Source: Caldilineaceae bacterium
GTDB taxonomy: Bacteria > Chloroflexota > Anaerolineae > Caldilineales > Caldilineaceae
Length of the DNA: 64,000 nucleotides
Reading direction: 5' to 3'
Assembly (NCBI GenBank): GCA_019637685.1
Contig: JAHBVF010000004.1
Location: forward strand, 1 to 64,000
The notes under the pieces were generated by a model, which did not search any database, was not told the origin of the DNA, and was given only the letters and a program-made list of their open reading frames with translations. The position numbers and the translations under genes were made by a program. The number at the start of each line of letters is the position of its first letter. Position 1 is the first letter of the stretch. Below are positions 39,418 through 49,017 of this stretch, piece by piece.

Positions 39418-39666
39418 CTAGGCCAGACGCACCAGCAGGTCCCGGATGACACTGAGCGCAATGAAGACGACAATCGGCGAAATGTCGATCATCCCCAGGG
39501 GCGGGATCAGGCGACGGGCTGGTTCCAACACCGGGTCAGTCACCTGGAGCAGCATCTGTACAATCGGGTTCGAGGGGTCCAGATTGGGGATCCAACTCAT
39601 CAAAATGCGGATGAGCAGGACGAATGTATAGATTTCGATAATACGGGCCAACAATAAGAAAACCAT
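39418..39666 (-). CDS. yggT: YggT family membrane protein
   Basis: This 82-residue protein has two hydrophobic helices and the family pattern IRILMSWIPNLDPSNPIV, then TDPVLEPARRLIPPLG-x-IDISPI. YggT proteins are small membrane proteins that occur next to yggS and proC in many bacteria, with links to cell division or osmotic balance. It lies 34 bases downstream of proC. Confidence 0.92.
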   Translation of the reverse strand: MVFLLLARIIEIYTFVLLIRILMSWIPNLDPSNPIVQMLLQVTDPVLEPARRLIPPLGMIDISPIVVFIALSVIRDLLVRLA

Positions 39667-39700
39667 TGCCTTCTACCTCACGATTCATTGAATAAGAGCG

Positions 39701-40537
39701 CTATTTGTGGTCGGCGGTCTCGCTCAGATCGCCCAATTCCTGGCTGTGGGCTGCAGCCGCGGCCACAGCTTCGATCAGCGCGGCACGCACCGCGCGCTGT
39801 TCCAGAACCAGTGTACCCATTGCGGTAGTTCCGCCGGGACTGGTGACCCGATTGCGCAGGTCCGCCGGGTGGCCGCGACTCTCGCGCATCAGCGCGACAC
39901 TGCCCTCCACAGTTTGCAGAACCATCCGCTCGGCCTGGGCACGACTGAAGCCGATATGCACGCCCGCGTCGATCAGCCCTTCGAGGAGCAGATAGACAAA
40001 ACCCGGCCCGGAACCGCTCAGCCCTGTAGCCAAATCAATCGCGTGTTCATCGTCCACAAAAAAGGCGTCGCCCATCGCTTCCAGAATCATCTGGGCCTGG
40101 CCTTTGTCGTCGTCGGTAACAGCCGCGGTCGCGGTCCAGACGGTCATCCCTTTGCCCACCTGGGCCGGTGTGTTGGGGATAGAACGCACAATGCGTTCGT
40201 GGCCCAATCCCCGGCGCAGGGTGCTAATCCGCACGCCCGCCATAATACTGATCACCAGCGTTTCGGGGCGTAGCTGGCCTGCCAGACCCGGCAGTACTTT
40301 GTTCAACACCTGGGGCTTGACTGCCAGCAGCAATATCGCGGCATCGGCCGCGGCCGCGCTGTTCTCCGCCTCCACAGCTACCCCATACTCGCTGCGCAGA
40401 TAGTCGCGCCGGGTTGGGACCGGCTCGGCCACAGTCACCTGATCCGGCTGGGCCAGCCCACCCAATACCAGGCGTTTGAGGATGGCCTCGGCCATTGCCC
40501 CGCCGCCGATAAAGGCAATCTTTCCGCTGAGTTGCAT
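39701..40537 (-). CDS. proC: Pyrroline-5-carboxylate reductase
   Basis: This 278-residue enzyme makes proline from pyrroline-5-carboxylate using NAD(P)H. The N-terminal Rossmann motif is FIGGGAMAEAIL. AVKPQVL, SIMAGV, RSIPNTPAQVGKGMT and DLATGLSGSGPGFVYL are all characteristic, and the C-terminal RVTSPGGTTAMG-L segment forms the substrate site. The stop and the yggS end are side by side in the order yggS-proC-yggT. Confidence 0.96.
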   Translation of the reverse strand: MQLSGKIAFIGGGAMAEAILKRLVLGGLAQPDQVTVAEPVPTRRDYLRSEYGVAVEAENSAAAADAAILLLAVKPQVLNKVLPGLAGQLRPETLVISIMAGVRISTLRRGLGHERIVRSIPNTPAQVGKGMTVWTATAAVTDDDKGQAQMILEAMGDAFFVDDEHAIDLATGLSGSGPGFVYLLLEGLIDAGVHIGFSRAQAERMVLQTVEGSVALMRESRGHPADLRNRVTSPGGTTAMGTLVLEQRAVRAALIEAVAAAAAHSQELGDLSETADHK

Positions 40538-41266
40538 TTAGTTTATCTCCCGCTTGCCAAAGATGGCCGTGCCCACCCGTACAATTGTCGCGCCCTCTTC
40601 AATAGCCACTTCAAAATCATTGGTCATCCCCATAGAGAGATGACGCCAATCCCTTTGGGGGAAGCGCTCGGCCAGCTCGTCGCGCAGAAGCCGCAACTGC
40701 CGAAAGACAGGCCGGGTGTCCTCTGCTTCGCTTTCCAGGGGAGCCATTGTCATCAATCCCTGAATGTGCAGCCCCGGCAGGGCCAGCAGGTCGGGCAAAT
40801 CGGCCAAAAGCGCTTGCCGGGTGAAGCCGTGCTTGCTGTCCTCGCCGCTGATGTTTACTTCCAGCAGCGCGTTCACAGTCTGTCCCGCGGCTGTGGCATC
40901 CCGGCTGAGGCGTGTGGCCAGCTTGCGGGTGTCCACCGAATGGACGAGAGCAAAGGGGCCGATTGCCTGCTTGCTCTTGCGGCTCTGAATTGTGCCGATG
41001 GCGTGCCAGCGGATGTCCGGCAGAGCCGCCTTTTCGGCCATCTCTACCTTTTCCCAGAGTTCTTCCAGGCGGTTCTCGCCAAAGTCCACCTGACCCGCGC
41101 CGGCCAGTTCGGCGATCATAGCAAAGGGCTTTGTCTTGCTGACTGCTACGAGCGTAACTGCTTCCGGGTCGCGGCCCGAACGGAGGGCGGCCTGGGCCAC
41201 TCGCTCTTGGACGCGTGTCAACCGCGCGGCAAGGGTCTCTGGCAGGGATTCTGTGTCACTATTCAT
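40538..41266 (-). CDS. yggS: PLP homeostasis protein (YggS/PLPBP family)
   Basis: This 242-residue protein binds pyridoxal phosphate through Lys44 in AVSKTKPF and keeps free PLP in balance. [39 protein letters not shown] and [18 protein letters not shown] are typical. The start at 41266 gives the normal N-terminus, with only a weak AGG-type site; another ATG lies at 41302 without one. It is directly upstream of proC. Confidence 0.93.
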   Translation of the reverse strand: MNSDTESLPETLAARLTRVQERVAQAALRSGRDPEAVTLVAVSKTKPFAMIAELAGAGQVDFGENRLEELWEKVEMAEKAALPDIRWHAIGTIQSRKSKQAIGPFALVHSVDTRKLATRLSRDATAAGQTVNALLEVNISGEDSKHGFTRQALLADLPDLLALPGLHIQGLMTMAPLESEAEDTRPVFRQLRLLRDELAERFPQRDWRHLSMGMTNDFEVAIEEGATIVRVGTAIFGKREIN

Positions 41267-41343
41267 AAGTATACCTGTCCGGGATATCTGATGTTCTGAC
41301 ATGGGGGGATTGTACCAGTGATTGAGTGAGGGAGCAAAGGATT

Positions 41344-41388
41344 GGGGAGCAGTTGAGCGGCAATTTTGCTGCCGTTCAACTGCTCCCC
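41344..41388. repeat. Inverted repeat between yggS and the duplicated secreted protein gene
   Basis: The arms 41344-41363 and 41369-41388 match in 18 of 20 bases around attttg-type loop sequence. It lies 14 bases after the stop of the gene at 41402 and may end its transcript. Confidence 0.65.
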
Positions 41389-41401
41389 CGCTCGACAAAT
41401 C

Positions 41402-43612
41402 TCAGTTCTGCACTGTTGGAATAAAGATGTGGAAGTCCTTGGGCGGGGCCTTTTGGGAAAAGGTGACAGCGACCGGCTCGGACCAGACGCCCAGGAAGCG
41501 GTGGTTGGGGAAAGCGCCCTCGGGTCCATCTTCGGGCTGTTCGGAGAAGGCCCGGATGCGGAAGAAATGGGGCAGATTGGCCGCCTGGGATTCAAAGAAG
41601 GCCCTGCCCGCGGGCTGACGTGACTGCCAGGGCTGCCACTCGCCCTCTTCACCCAACCGATACTCAATGTCATAGGTGGCGACGTAGCGCCCCGCGGGGA
41701 TATCCCGAATCGATGTGCTGATGTCGCCCTGCCAACGCAATTCCACATTGTAGCCATCCACCTGGGTGGGGAGTTTGTTCAGGCGGGCGGTGGGCGCGTT
41801 GAGCAGCAGAAAGGCGTCAATAAAGGCGTGGTTGCCGTGCCAGCGGAAGGGACTATTGATGCGGCCAAAGACGGTTATCGTCTCGCTCTGGGCCACCGCG
41901 CTCACCTGCAAATTCTGCCAGCCCACCCGCTCGCCATTTTCGGTGAAATTGCGCCGGTTCTCCGCCCAGATGACAGTCTCCGCCGTGGGATCGGTGCCGC
42001 CTGTGGGATCGATGCCCAGCATCTTCGCCATATAAAAACCGTCCGGGCAGTCGTTGGGCATTGCGCTGCCGCCGCACAGGGAGAGCATCCACGCGCTCAG
42101 GCTGTAGTGTGCGCCGGGTGTCACTGTAACCTGCTGGTAGAGGGCCACATCAAATGGCTTGCCCGGCTCCGGTGGGGTCTCAATATCCGGGGCACGGATG
42201 GTCTGGCTGTCCTCCCCGTCGATGCGTTCCACATGCGCGCTGCCGTCGCAGTCGTCCCCGGCATAGAACATCCGGGTGCTGTAGAGCCAGGGCGTGCCAC
42301 TGATGAAAACCGGCGTCCAGCCAGTGGCAATCCGCATCAGCCCCCCGGCAGACGATTCCAGTTGATAGGTCCCGACTTTGCATTCAAAGCTCGGATTGAT
42401 CAGCGTGGGTGTGATGCCAACGGGAATTGTCTCGGCTGGTTCGGGGTCTTCGGGCGTTTCGGGCTGGGTTGCCTGTTCAAAGAGCACAGAGACCGGCTCG
42501 GACCAGACGCCCAGGAAGCGGTGGTTGGGGAACGCGCCTTCGGGTCCTTCTTCGGGCTGCTCGGAGAAAGCGCGCACCCGGAAGAAATAGGGTTCGCTGA
42601 AGCTCTCGGCCACAAAGCTGGCGCTGCCGGCTGGCTGGCGGCTTTGCCACGGCTGCCACTCTCCTGTTTCCCCCACTTTGAATTCCACATCAAAAGTGAC
42701 TGTGTAGCGCCCCGCGGGAATCTCCCGAATCTGGCTGCTGATATCGCCCGTCCACTCGATATCCACCTGCGCGCCGGTGACTGTATCAGGCAGTGTGCCC
42801 AACTGGGCGGTGGGTGAATCGACCAGCAAAAAGGCGTCGATGAAGGCGTGGTTGCCGTGCCAGCGGAAGGGGCTGTTGACGCGGCCAAAGACGGTAATTG
42901 TCTCGTTCTGGGCCACCGCGCTCACCTGTAAATTTTGCCAGCCCACCGGTTCGCCGTTTTCCACAAAATTGCGCCGGTTCTCCGCCCACACCACAGTCTC
43001 GGCCGCGGGGTCGGTGCCGCCTGTGGGGTCGATGCCCAGCATCTTCGCCATATAGAAACCGTCTGGGCAGTCGTTGGGCATTGTACTGCCGCCGCACAGG
43101 GAAAGCATCCAGCCGCTCAGGCTGTAGTGCGCGCCGATGACGGCTTCGGTCTGCTGGTAGAGGGCCACGTCAAAGGGTTTGCCCGGCTCCGCGCTCCACT
43201 CGATGTCCTGGGCAAAGACGGCCTGGCTGTCCTCCCCGTCCATGCGCTCCACATGCGCGCTGCCGTCGCAGTCGTCCGCGGCAAACTGCATCCGCGTGCT
43301 ATAGAGCCAGGGCGCGCCGTTGAGAAAGACGGGGGTCCAGCCAGTGGCAATACGCATGAGTCCCCCGGCAGACGATTCCAATTGATAGGTCCCGGTTTTG
43401 CATTCAAATCCTGGATTGGTTAGCATCGGCGCTCCTGTGGGAACGGGCGGAATGGTAGACAGCGGCGAATTTGCCACGGCTACACCGCGCAAGGAAAGCA
43501 GGCACAACAGCAAAACGGCTGTCAGCCAGGCAATGGGCCTGGCAGCCGGACCAGCGGCTGGATTCCGTTGCTCTGCTTTTGTCTGCCATTGATTGTCTAA
43601 CAAAACGCGCAT
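41402..43612 (-). CDS. Secreted protein made of two near-identical 340-residue repeats
   Basis: This 736-residue protein starts at the ATG preceded by GGGGGTGGA; a TTG nine codons upstream is less likely. The N-terminal signal peptide is LTAVLLLCLLSL to AVANS. Residues about 61-385 and 398-722 are copies at an exact 1020-nt offset; DNA in places is 57 of 60 identical, so the duplication is recent or maintained. Each copy has TNPGFEC or INPSFEC, a carbohydrate-binding-like sandwich with AHYSLS(G/A)WMLSLCGG and a fibronectin-like second part ending FLGVWSEPV. The end HIFIPTVQN is a variant of the aromatic tail. It is probably a surface-binding protein; the ligand is unknown. Confidence 0.85.
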   Translation of the reverse strand: MRVLLDNQWQTKAEQRNPAAGPAARPIAWLTAVLLLCLLSLRGVAVANSPLSTIPPVPTGAPMLTNPGFECKTGTYQLESSAGGLMRIATGWTPVFLNGAPWLYSTRMQFAADDCDGSAHVERMDGEDSQAVFAQDIEWSAEPGKPFDVALYQQTEAVIGAHYSLSGWMLSLCGGSTMPNDCPDGFYMAKMLGIDPTGGTDPAAETVVWAENRRNFVENGEPVGWQNLQVSAVAQNETITVFGRVNSPFRWHGNHAFIDAFLLVDSPTAQLGTLPDTVTGAQVDIEWTGDISSQIREIPAGRYTVTFDVEFKVGETGEWQPWQSRQPAGSASFVAESFSEPYFFRVRAFSEQPEEGPEGAFPNHRFLGVWSEPVSVLFEQATQPETPEDPEPAETIPVGITPTLINPSFECKVGTYQLESSAGGLMRIATGWTPVFISGTPWLYSTRMFYAGDDCDGSAHVERIDGEDSQTIRAPDIETPPEPGKPFDVALYQQVTVTPGAHYSLSAWMLSLCGGSAMPNDCPDGFYMAKMLGIDPTGGTDPTAETVIWAENRRNFTENGERVGWQNLQVSAVAQSETITVFGRINSPFRWHGNHAFIDAFLLLNAPTARLNKLPTQVDGYNVELRWQGDISTSIRDIPAGRYVATYDIEYRLGEEGEWQPWQSRQPAGRAFFESQAANLPHFFRIRAFSEQPEDGPEGAFPNHRFLGVWSEPVAVTFSQKAPPKDFHIFIPTVQN

Positions 43613-43987
43613 TTCGTCCACCCCCGATTTTGGCTCCAATCCGATACGTGCCTATCAGGTATAGCAAACCCAGCGTAGGTTTTCTATAGGGTGCAACGGC
43701 TATTGGTACTTTACCAGTGAAATGCTGGTTTTTTGTGCAGGGAGTGAGAACTGTTGTATACAGCCCTCTTTGGCCCTGGCTTTTGGACATTAAAGAATTG
43801 GCCGGACAATAGCGTAGATTCTCCCCCGAAATTCTCTGCGCCTCTGCGTCGCTGCGGGAGAAATTATCCTTTTCGCATTGGACGCTTGGAGCGCCGAGGC
43901 CCCGTTGAGCCGCTTGACAAATTGTCCAGAGGTTGGCAAAGTAGCGTCGTTCACTCAATATTCTTGCATACAGGAAAGGCACGAACA
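43613..43987. other. Divergent intergenic region with a dispersed repeat
   Basis: This 375-bp stretch between the duplicated-repeat protein gene and the epimerase gene holds no gene that I can support. Positions 43819-43870 carry, on the minus strand, a copy of the repeat CTCCCGCAGCGACGC...GCAGAGAATTTC that also occurs at 22039 and 59904. Both genes must have promoters here; none stands out. Confidence 0.5.
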
Positions 43988-44938
43988 ATGACTCGAGTTG
44001 TAATGCTGGGAGCCAGCGGCCACGTGGGCACGTATCTGGTGCCCCGGATGGTGGAAGCGGGCTACGAAGTAATTGCTGTCAGCCGAGGCCAGCGACAGCC
44101 CTATCAACCCCACGGCGCGTGGAAACAGGTGCGCCCAGTGACAATTGACCGCACAGCCGCGGAAGCAGCAGGCACATTTGGCGCACAGATTCGAGACCTG
44201 CAACCGGATGTGGTGGTGGATATGATCTGCTTTACCCTGGACAGTGCGCGGCAATTGACCGAAGCCCTGCAAGGCCAGGTGCAGCATTTTCTCCACTGCG
44301 GCACTGTCTGGGTACACGGCCCCAGCGTGCAGGTCCCGACGACAGAGGCCCAGCCCCGCACCCCCTTCGGTGAATACGGCGTCCAGAAAGAGGCCATCGA
44401 GAGCTATCTGCTCGATCAGGCCCGCCGCCACGGCTTCCCCGTCACCTGCCTGCACCCCGGCCATATCGTCGGCCCCGGCTGGAACCCACTCAATCCCGCG
44501 GGCCACTTCAACCCCGCGGTCTTTTCGCAGATACGCAAGGGCGAAGAGCTACTGCTTCCCCATTTCGGACTGGAGACGGTCCATCACGTCCACGCCGACG
44601 ACGTAGCACAGATTTTCTTCCGGGCCATGCAGAACTGGTCCACATCCGTGGGCGAAAGTTTCCACGCGGTTTCCCCCGCGGCGGTGACCCTGCGCGGCTA
44701 CGCGGAGACAGTCTACGGTTGGTTTGGGCAGAAGCCGAACCTGCGCTTTGTGCCCTGGGACGAATTTGCCGCGGCCACGGATGAGGGCGACGCGCAGAAA
44801 ACTTGGGAGCACATCGCCCACAGCCCCAATTGCAGCATCGAAAAAGGCCAACGGTTGCTGGGCTATCAACCCCGCTACACCTCCTTCGAGGGCATCTACG
44901 AATCGGTTCAATGGCTGGTGGCCCAGGGGAAACTATAA
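43988..44938 (+). CDS. NAD-dependent epimerase/dehydratase-family protein
   Basis: This 316-residue protein is an extended short-chain dehydrogenase. The start at 43988 gives MTRVVMLGASGHVGTYL, the Rossmann GxxGxxG-type motif. AAAGG lies about eight bases upstream. Further landmarks are DVVVDMICF, HCGTVWVHG (the usual TSTxxVYG position) and a GEYGVQKEAIE segment where Tyr and Lys would be catalytic. It acts on nucleotide sugars or similar. The CoA-transferase gene follows with no gap. Confidence 0.85.
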   Translation: MTRVVMLGASGHVGTYLVPRMVEAGYEVIAVSRGQRQPYQPHGAWKQVRPVTIDRTAAEAAGTFGAQIRDLQPDVVVDMICFTLDSARQLTEALQGQVQHFLHCGTVWVHGPSVQVPTTEAQPRTPFGEYGVQKEAIESYLLDQARRHGFPVTCLHPGHIVGPGWNPLNPAGHFNPAVFSQIRKGEELLLPHFGLETVHHVHADDVAQIFFRAMQNWSTSVGESFHAVSPAAVTLRGYAETVYGWFGQKPNLRFVPWDEFAAATDEGDAQKTWEHIAHSPNCSIEKGQRLLGYQPRYTSFEGIYESVQWLVAQGKL

Positions 44939-46162
44939 GTGCAAAGCAAAGACCCAATGAACCCCTCCAGCCGACTGGGCGAAAGCCTGGCCGGTCTGCG
45001 CGTGGTGGACCTGACCCGCAATTTTGCCGGCCCCTATTGCACGATGATTCTGGGCGATCTGGGCGCAGATGTGATCAAAATTGAACATCCCGCGGGGGGC
45101 GATGACACCCGACGCTGGAAGCCGCCCCTGTGGAATGAGGAGAGCGCCACCTTCCTGGCCGCCAACCGCAACAAACGCAGCCTGACAGTCGATCTGAACC
45201 AACCCGCGGGGGTGGACATTGTGCGCCGTCTGGCCGCGGGCGCGGATGTGCTGGTGGAGAGCTTTCGTCCCGGCTCTCTGGAGAAACGGGGGCTGGGCTA
45301 CGACTCTCTGCGGGCCGAGAATCCCCGGCTGATCTACTGCTCCATCTCGGCCTATGGCCCGGCTGGCCCGTTGAAGGACAGCCCCGGCTACGATCCCATT
45401 CTGCAGGCGTCCACAGGAATGATGGAATTGACCGGTGAACCCGACGGACTGCCTTCCCGCCTGCCCATCGGCATCAACGATCTGGGCGCGGGAATGTGGG
45501 CGGTGATAGGGATTCAGTCCAGCCTGATGGCCCGACAACAGACGGGCCAGGGCAGCAAAGTGGACACCAGTCTCTATGAGACCGCGGCCTGGTGGCTCAA
45601 CTATCACCTGGCCGGTTTTCTGGGCAGCGGCGTGCTCCCTGCCCGCCAGGGCACGGGAACCACAATGATTGCGCCCTACGAATCCTTCCCCACAGCGAGC
45701 GCCGACATTTTTGTCTGCGTCGCCAATGACAATCTCTTTCGCACTTTCTGCCGGGTGTTGGGCCGCCCGGAACTGGCCGACGACGAGCGTTTTATCGCCA
45801 ATCCCCTGCGGGTTGCCAACCGGCCCGCGCTGCGCCAGGCCATCATTGCCCAACTGCGCCAGCGCCCGGTCGACGAATGGGAGGCGCTCTTCAAAGCCGA
45901 GTCCATCCCCTGCACGCCCATCCGCACAATCGCCGACCTGGCCGAAGATGACCAGCTTGCCAGCCTGGGAATGTTGACTCCTTTTCCCCACGCGGCAGCG
46001 CCCGATCTGCGTCTGGTGGATATGCCGGTCAGCCAGAACGGCAGCCGGGCCGCCCACAGCTATCCACCCCCGGGGCTGGGCGAACACACGGATGATATTC
46101 TCGCAGAACTGGGATACAGCGCGCGGGAGGTTGCCGCGCTGCGCAGGACGGGCGCGGTCTGA
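44939..46162 (+). CDS. CoA transferase family III (CaiB/BaiF type)
   Basis: This 407-residue protein begins with GTG right after the epimerase stop, with AGGGGAA upstream; ATG at 44957 is an alternative. Class III CoA transferases move CoA between carboxylic acids. The typical GLRVVDLTRNFAGPYC start, GADVIKIEHPAGGDDTR, then NRNKRSLTVDLN, are present. The catalytic Asp is expected in KVDTSLYETAAWW. The C-terminal segment closes with HSYPPPGLGEHTDDIL. The substrate cannot be inferred. Confidence 0.93.
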   Translation: MQSKDPMNPSSRLGESLAGLRVVDLTRNFAGPYCTMILGDLGADVIKIEHPAGGDDTRRWKPPLWNEESATFLAANRNKRSLTVDLNQPAGVDIVRRLAAGADVLVESFRPGSLEKRGLGYDSLRAENPRLIYCSISAYGPAGPLKDSPGYDPILQASTGMMELTGEPDGLPSRLPIGINDLGAGMWAVIGIQSSLMARQQTGQGSKVDTSLYETAAWWLNYHLAGFLGSGVLPARQGTGTTMIAPYESFPTASADIFVCVANDNLFRTFCRVLGRPELADDERFIANPLRVANRPALRQAIIAQLRQRPVDEWEALFKAESIPCTPIRTIADLAEDDQLASLGMLTPFPHAAAPDLRLVDMPVSQNGSRAAHSYPPPGLGEHTDDILAELGYSAREVAALRRTGAV

Positions 46163-46265
46163 CCCGGCTCAGGACGATACTTTCCCGGAAGCAGACGGGC
46201 GGGTCTGCGGTGGATGTGGTATACTGCGCTCTCTCACCACCTGCTGGGATAAGGCCGTTCAAAGA

Positions 46266-46351
46266 AAATAAATCCCCGATCCGGCGACAATTTCCCTGAA
46301 CGGTTTGGGCTTTTCCAAATCAATTTGGGGAATTTATTTGTTGGAAAAGCC
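46266..46351. promoter_or_regulatory. Nested inverted repeats in the esterase leader
   Basis: An outer pair (46266-46277 with 46327-46339; aaataaatcccc/ggggaatttattt with one extra base) interlocks with an 11-bp pair (46308-46318 with 46341-46351; ggcttttccaa/ttggaaaagcc). They lie just upstream of the GGAGG of the esterase gene. They could be an operator or an RNA structure that covers the leader; a dispersed repeat is also possible. Confidence 0.4.
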
Positions 46352-46368
46352 TAACGGAGGAGTCATTG

Positions 46369-47265
46369 ATGTATAACGACGAAACCACTGCGCCCCTGCC
46401 TCGGAATATCCAACGGGGCGAGAAATCGCTCCCAGCCCAGTGGAGCGATTATCGGGATATTAAACGGGGAAGGGACCACACCGTCAGCGGCGATGTGCGG
46501 GTTCTCAATGAACTGTACAGTCCCCAACTTCACAACCGGCGGGAAATCCTCGTCTATTTGCCCCCCTCCTACACAGCCAGTGACCGGACTTATCCCGTCG
46601 TCTATATGCACGACGGCCAAAATCTCTTCGACACCAGCACTAGCTTTGCCGGGGAGTGGGGTGTGGATGAAACAATGGAAGAACTGAGCGGCGAGGGGAT
46701 TGAGGCGATTGTGGTGGGGATTCCCAACCTGGGCACGGAGCGGACGAAAGAGTACAGCCCCTTTGTGGATCGGCGGCACGGCGGCGGACGGGGCGATCTC
46801 TACGTGGACTTCATCGCGGACACACTCAAACCGACCATCGACAGCACCTTTCGCACCCGGCCAGAACAGGCACACACGGGCATTTTCGGCTCGTCAATGG
46901 GGGGGCTGATCAGCCTCTACGCCTTCTTCCAGCGCCCGGAAACTTTCGGCTTTGTGGGCGCGATGTCCCCCTCTTTCTGGTTTGCCGGGGGCGCGATTCT
47001 GCCCTACATCCGCAGTGCCCGTCCCAATGCGGGCCGCATTTATTTGGATGTGGGCGAAAAGGAAGCGCCGTCGACCCGGCGCTGGTGGGAAATTCCCCTG
47101 CTGACATCCCTGCGCAAGGGTCACTGTGAGCAGGTGGCGTCTATATTGGCGCGCAAAGGCGCCAGCGAGGAGAGCCTGCGTTTTGTGGTCGATCCCGACG
47201 GCGAACACAACGAGGCAGCCTGGCGACGGCGCTTGCCCGATGCGCTGCGCTTTTTGCTGGGGTAG
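46369..47265 (+). CDS. Alpha/beta-hydrolase esterase (Fes/IroE-like, COG2819)
   Basis: This 298-residue protein has GGAGG eight bases before the ATG. The core shows YPVVYMHDGQNLFD, a VDETME segment and the nucleophile elbow GSSMGGL. The predicted His is in DGEHNEAAWRRRL near the end. These place it in the putative-esterase family that includes enterochelin and feruloyl esterases. No signal peptide is visible, so it is probably cytoplasmic. The substrate is not known. Confidence 0.9.
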   Translation: MYNDETTAPLPRNIQRGEKSLPAQWSDYRDIKRGRDHTVSGDVRVLNELYSPQLHNRREILVYLPPSYTASDRTYPVVYMHDGQNLFDTSTSFAGEWGVDETMEELSGEGIEAIVVGIPNLGTERTKEYSPFVDRRHGGGRGDLYVDFIADTLKPTIDSTFRTRPEQAHTGIFGSSMGGLISLYAFFQRPETFGFVGAMSPSFWFAGGAILPYIRSARPNAGRIYLDVGEKEAPSTRRWWEIPLLTSLRKGHCEQVASILARKGASEESLRFVVDPDGEHNEAAWRRRLPDALRFLLG

Positions 47266-47340
47266 AAAAAACAGAGGAAGCAGCAGGCGGAAACGAACGC
47301 AGAAGGATGCCGCTCTACTTCTGACAGGTGTAAGCGCAGC

Positions 47341-49014
47341 CTACGCCCACAACTCCCCGTCCTCATCCCGGTTGAGCTTCTTCTCGGCAAAGAGCGCGCC
47401 ATCCTTCTGCGCGGCCAGCCCCTCGCCCTCAAACCACTTTTGCCAAAGTTCGGGCGCGTCGATGTCCTGACCGCCGTGTCGGCTGAGCCGGGTGCGCACT
47501 TTCAGCATCACCGGCGTGTTGACGCTGGCCCCGGTCACAATCACCTGGCCTTTGCTCAGGCTGGGCAGTTCCATCAGCAGGTCCCGGCCCACACTCTCCA
47601 CGGATTCGGCGATGCGATTCTGGTCGATGGGGTTGGTGATGCGCATAATGCATTGGGTCATACACTGGCTGAGCACGTCGCTGTCCAGCTTGCCGGGGCG
47701 CTGGCTGATCAGACCGATGCTCACGCCAAATTTGCGTCCCTCGCTGAGAATGGTCTTCAACACTTCGGAACTGACCGCGTCGGCATTGGCCGGCGCGTAG
47801 TTGTGGGCCTCTTCCATCAGGCAGAAGACGGGGAAGGGCACGTAATTGCGATCCCCGCGGCTGGCCTTTCCCTTTTCCGTGTCCACCCGGGCCTGGTAGA
47901 CCCGGCGCAGGAGGGTGGCCGCGATGACCTGCTGCTCCCGTTGGTCCACTTCGTTCAACTGGACGATTGTGCAGCGCCCCGGCTCAAAGAGTTCGTTCAG
48001 TTCCATATTCTGAAAATCGTTGAAAATCTTGCCGCTGCCGCCTAGGGACGCGCCCAACCGCCAGATCAGCGCGCCGGTCGTCGGGTCGTCCTCCTCATCC
48101 TCGCTATCCTCGCCCCGCTTGCCCTCGGCGGTCTGGCGCACAGCCATTTTCAACTGTTCCAGGGTATATTTGTCCTCGCCCCAGGAACGCTGGGCAAAGG
48201 CGTAGGCCCGGCCCAACTGATAGTGCATTTTCTCGGATAAATTGGGCAGCAGATAGCGCAGATCACCCAGAGTCAGGCTGCTGATGCGCACGCGCAGATC
48301 GTCCGGGCGGAAGATACGCACGCTGGGCTTGTAGTTGCCCTCGCGAAATTCGGGCAGATTCTGGATGTCCTGCAAAGTGTCGTATTCGCCGTGGGGGTCG
48401 ATAATCAGCACTGCGGCCCGGTTGTAGGGCATCATCAGTTCTTCCAGCAGCACACCGGCCAGATAGCTTTTGCCGCTGCCGGTGCTGGCGATAATTGCCA
48501 AATGGGTGCTGGTGAAACCCCGCACATTCAGCGCCACGGGCACCGCGCCCGGCCCCCGGCTGAGCAGATCGCCCAAATAGGCGCTGCCCCGCTCGCCTTT
48601 GCGCCCTCGGCTGAGAACGCCTGTGAGCATCTCATCGGCGGCAATATAGACGGGCGCGCCGCCGATGGGCGGGACGCGGGGATTGACGAAATCGTGCAGC
48701 ACCGAATCGTAGAAACCCAGGACAGTGACGGTTATCTGGAAGAGTTCCCGGGCGTCGCTGTCATAGCCCAGGAGCGCGGCCACTGTGTCCGGCGGCACTT
48801 CCGGGTCGGCCAGAAAGCTGTCAGGGAAGAGACGCACCGGCTCCCGGCCCGTCACCCGGCCCAGAATCTCCTTCTCCACCCCGTCCACCGACGCGGCGTA
48901 GTAGACAAACTCGCCGTGCTTCACCCGCCGCTCCGGGTCCGGTGCGATGAATGTGAATTCGTGGGGGGTCTCCCCCGGTCCTTTGACAGTGCCGATGCAG
49001 GTGGATTGGGTCAT
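47341..49014 (-). CDS. HerA-like ATPase with N-terminal HAS-barrel-type region
   Basis: This 557-residue protein has an N-terminal beta-barrel-like region (CIGTVKGPGETPHEFTFIAP, residues 1-90) and a FtsK/HerA motor: Walker A IIASTGSGKSY, Walker B VLIIDPHGEYD, a sensor FCLMEEAHNYAP and the arginine-bearing SQRPGKLDSDVLSQC. HerA motors pump DNA and usually pair with the NurA nuclease. No NurA is in the window. A HAS-barrel-like protein lies 0.7 kb upstream on the same strand, with a toxin-antitoxin pair between them. A role in DNA repair or defence is inferred. Confidence 0.88.
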   Translation of the reverse strand: MTQSTCIGTVKGPGETPHEFTFIAPDPERRVKHGEFVYYAASVDGVEKEILGRVTGREPVRLFPDSFLADPEVPPDTVAALLGYDSDARELFQITVTVLGFYDSVLHDFVNPRVPPIGGAPVYIAADEMLTGVLSRGRKGERGSAYLGDLLSRGPGAVPVALNVRGFTSTHLAIIASTGSGKSYLAGVLLEELMMPYNRAAVLIIDPHGEYDTLQDIQNLPEFREGNYKPSVRIFRPDDLRVRISSLTLGDLRYLLPNLSEKMHYQLGRAYAFAQRSWGEDKYTLEQLKMAVRQTAEGKRGEDSEDEEDDPTTGALIWRLGASLGGSGKIFNDFQNMELNELFEPGRCTIVQLNEVDQREQQVIAATLLRRVYQARVDTEKGKASRGDRNYVPFPVFCLMEEAHNYAPANADAVSSEVLKTILSEGRKFGVSIGLISQRPGKLDSDVLSQCMTQCIMRITNPIDQNRIAESVESVGRDLLMELPSLSKGQVIVTGASVNTPVMLKVRTRLSRHGGQDIDAPELWQKWFEGEGLAAQKDGALFAEKKLNRDEDGELWA

Positions 49015-49017
49015 TGG

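Noticed and set aside
43404..43988. Minus-strand frame of 194 codons covering the divergent spacer.
   Set aside because: It runs through a dispersed repeat and overlaps the start of the duplicated-repeat gene out of frame; no motif supports it.
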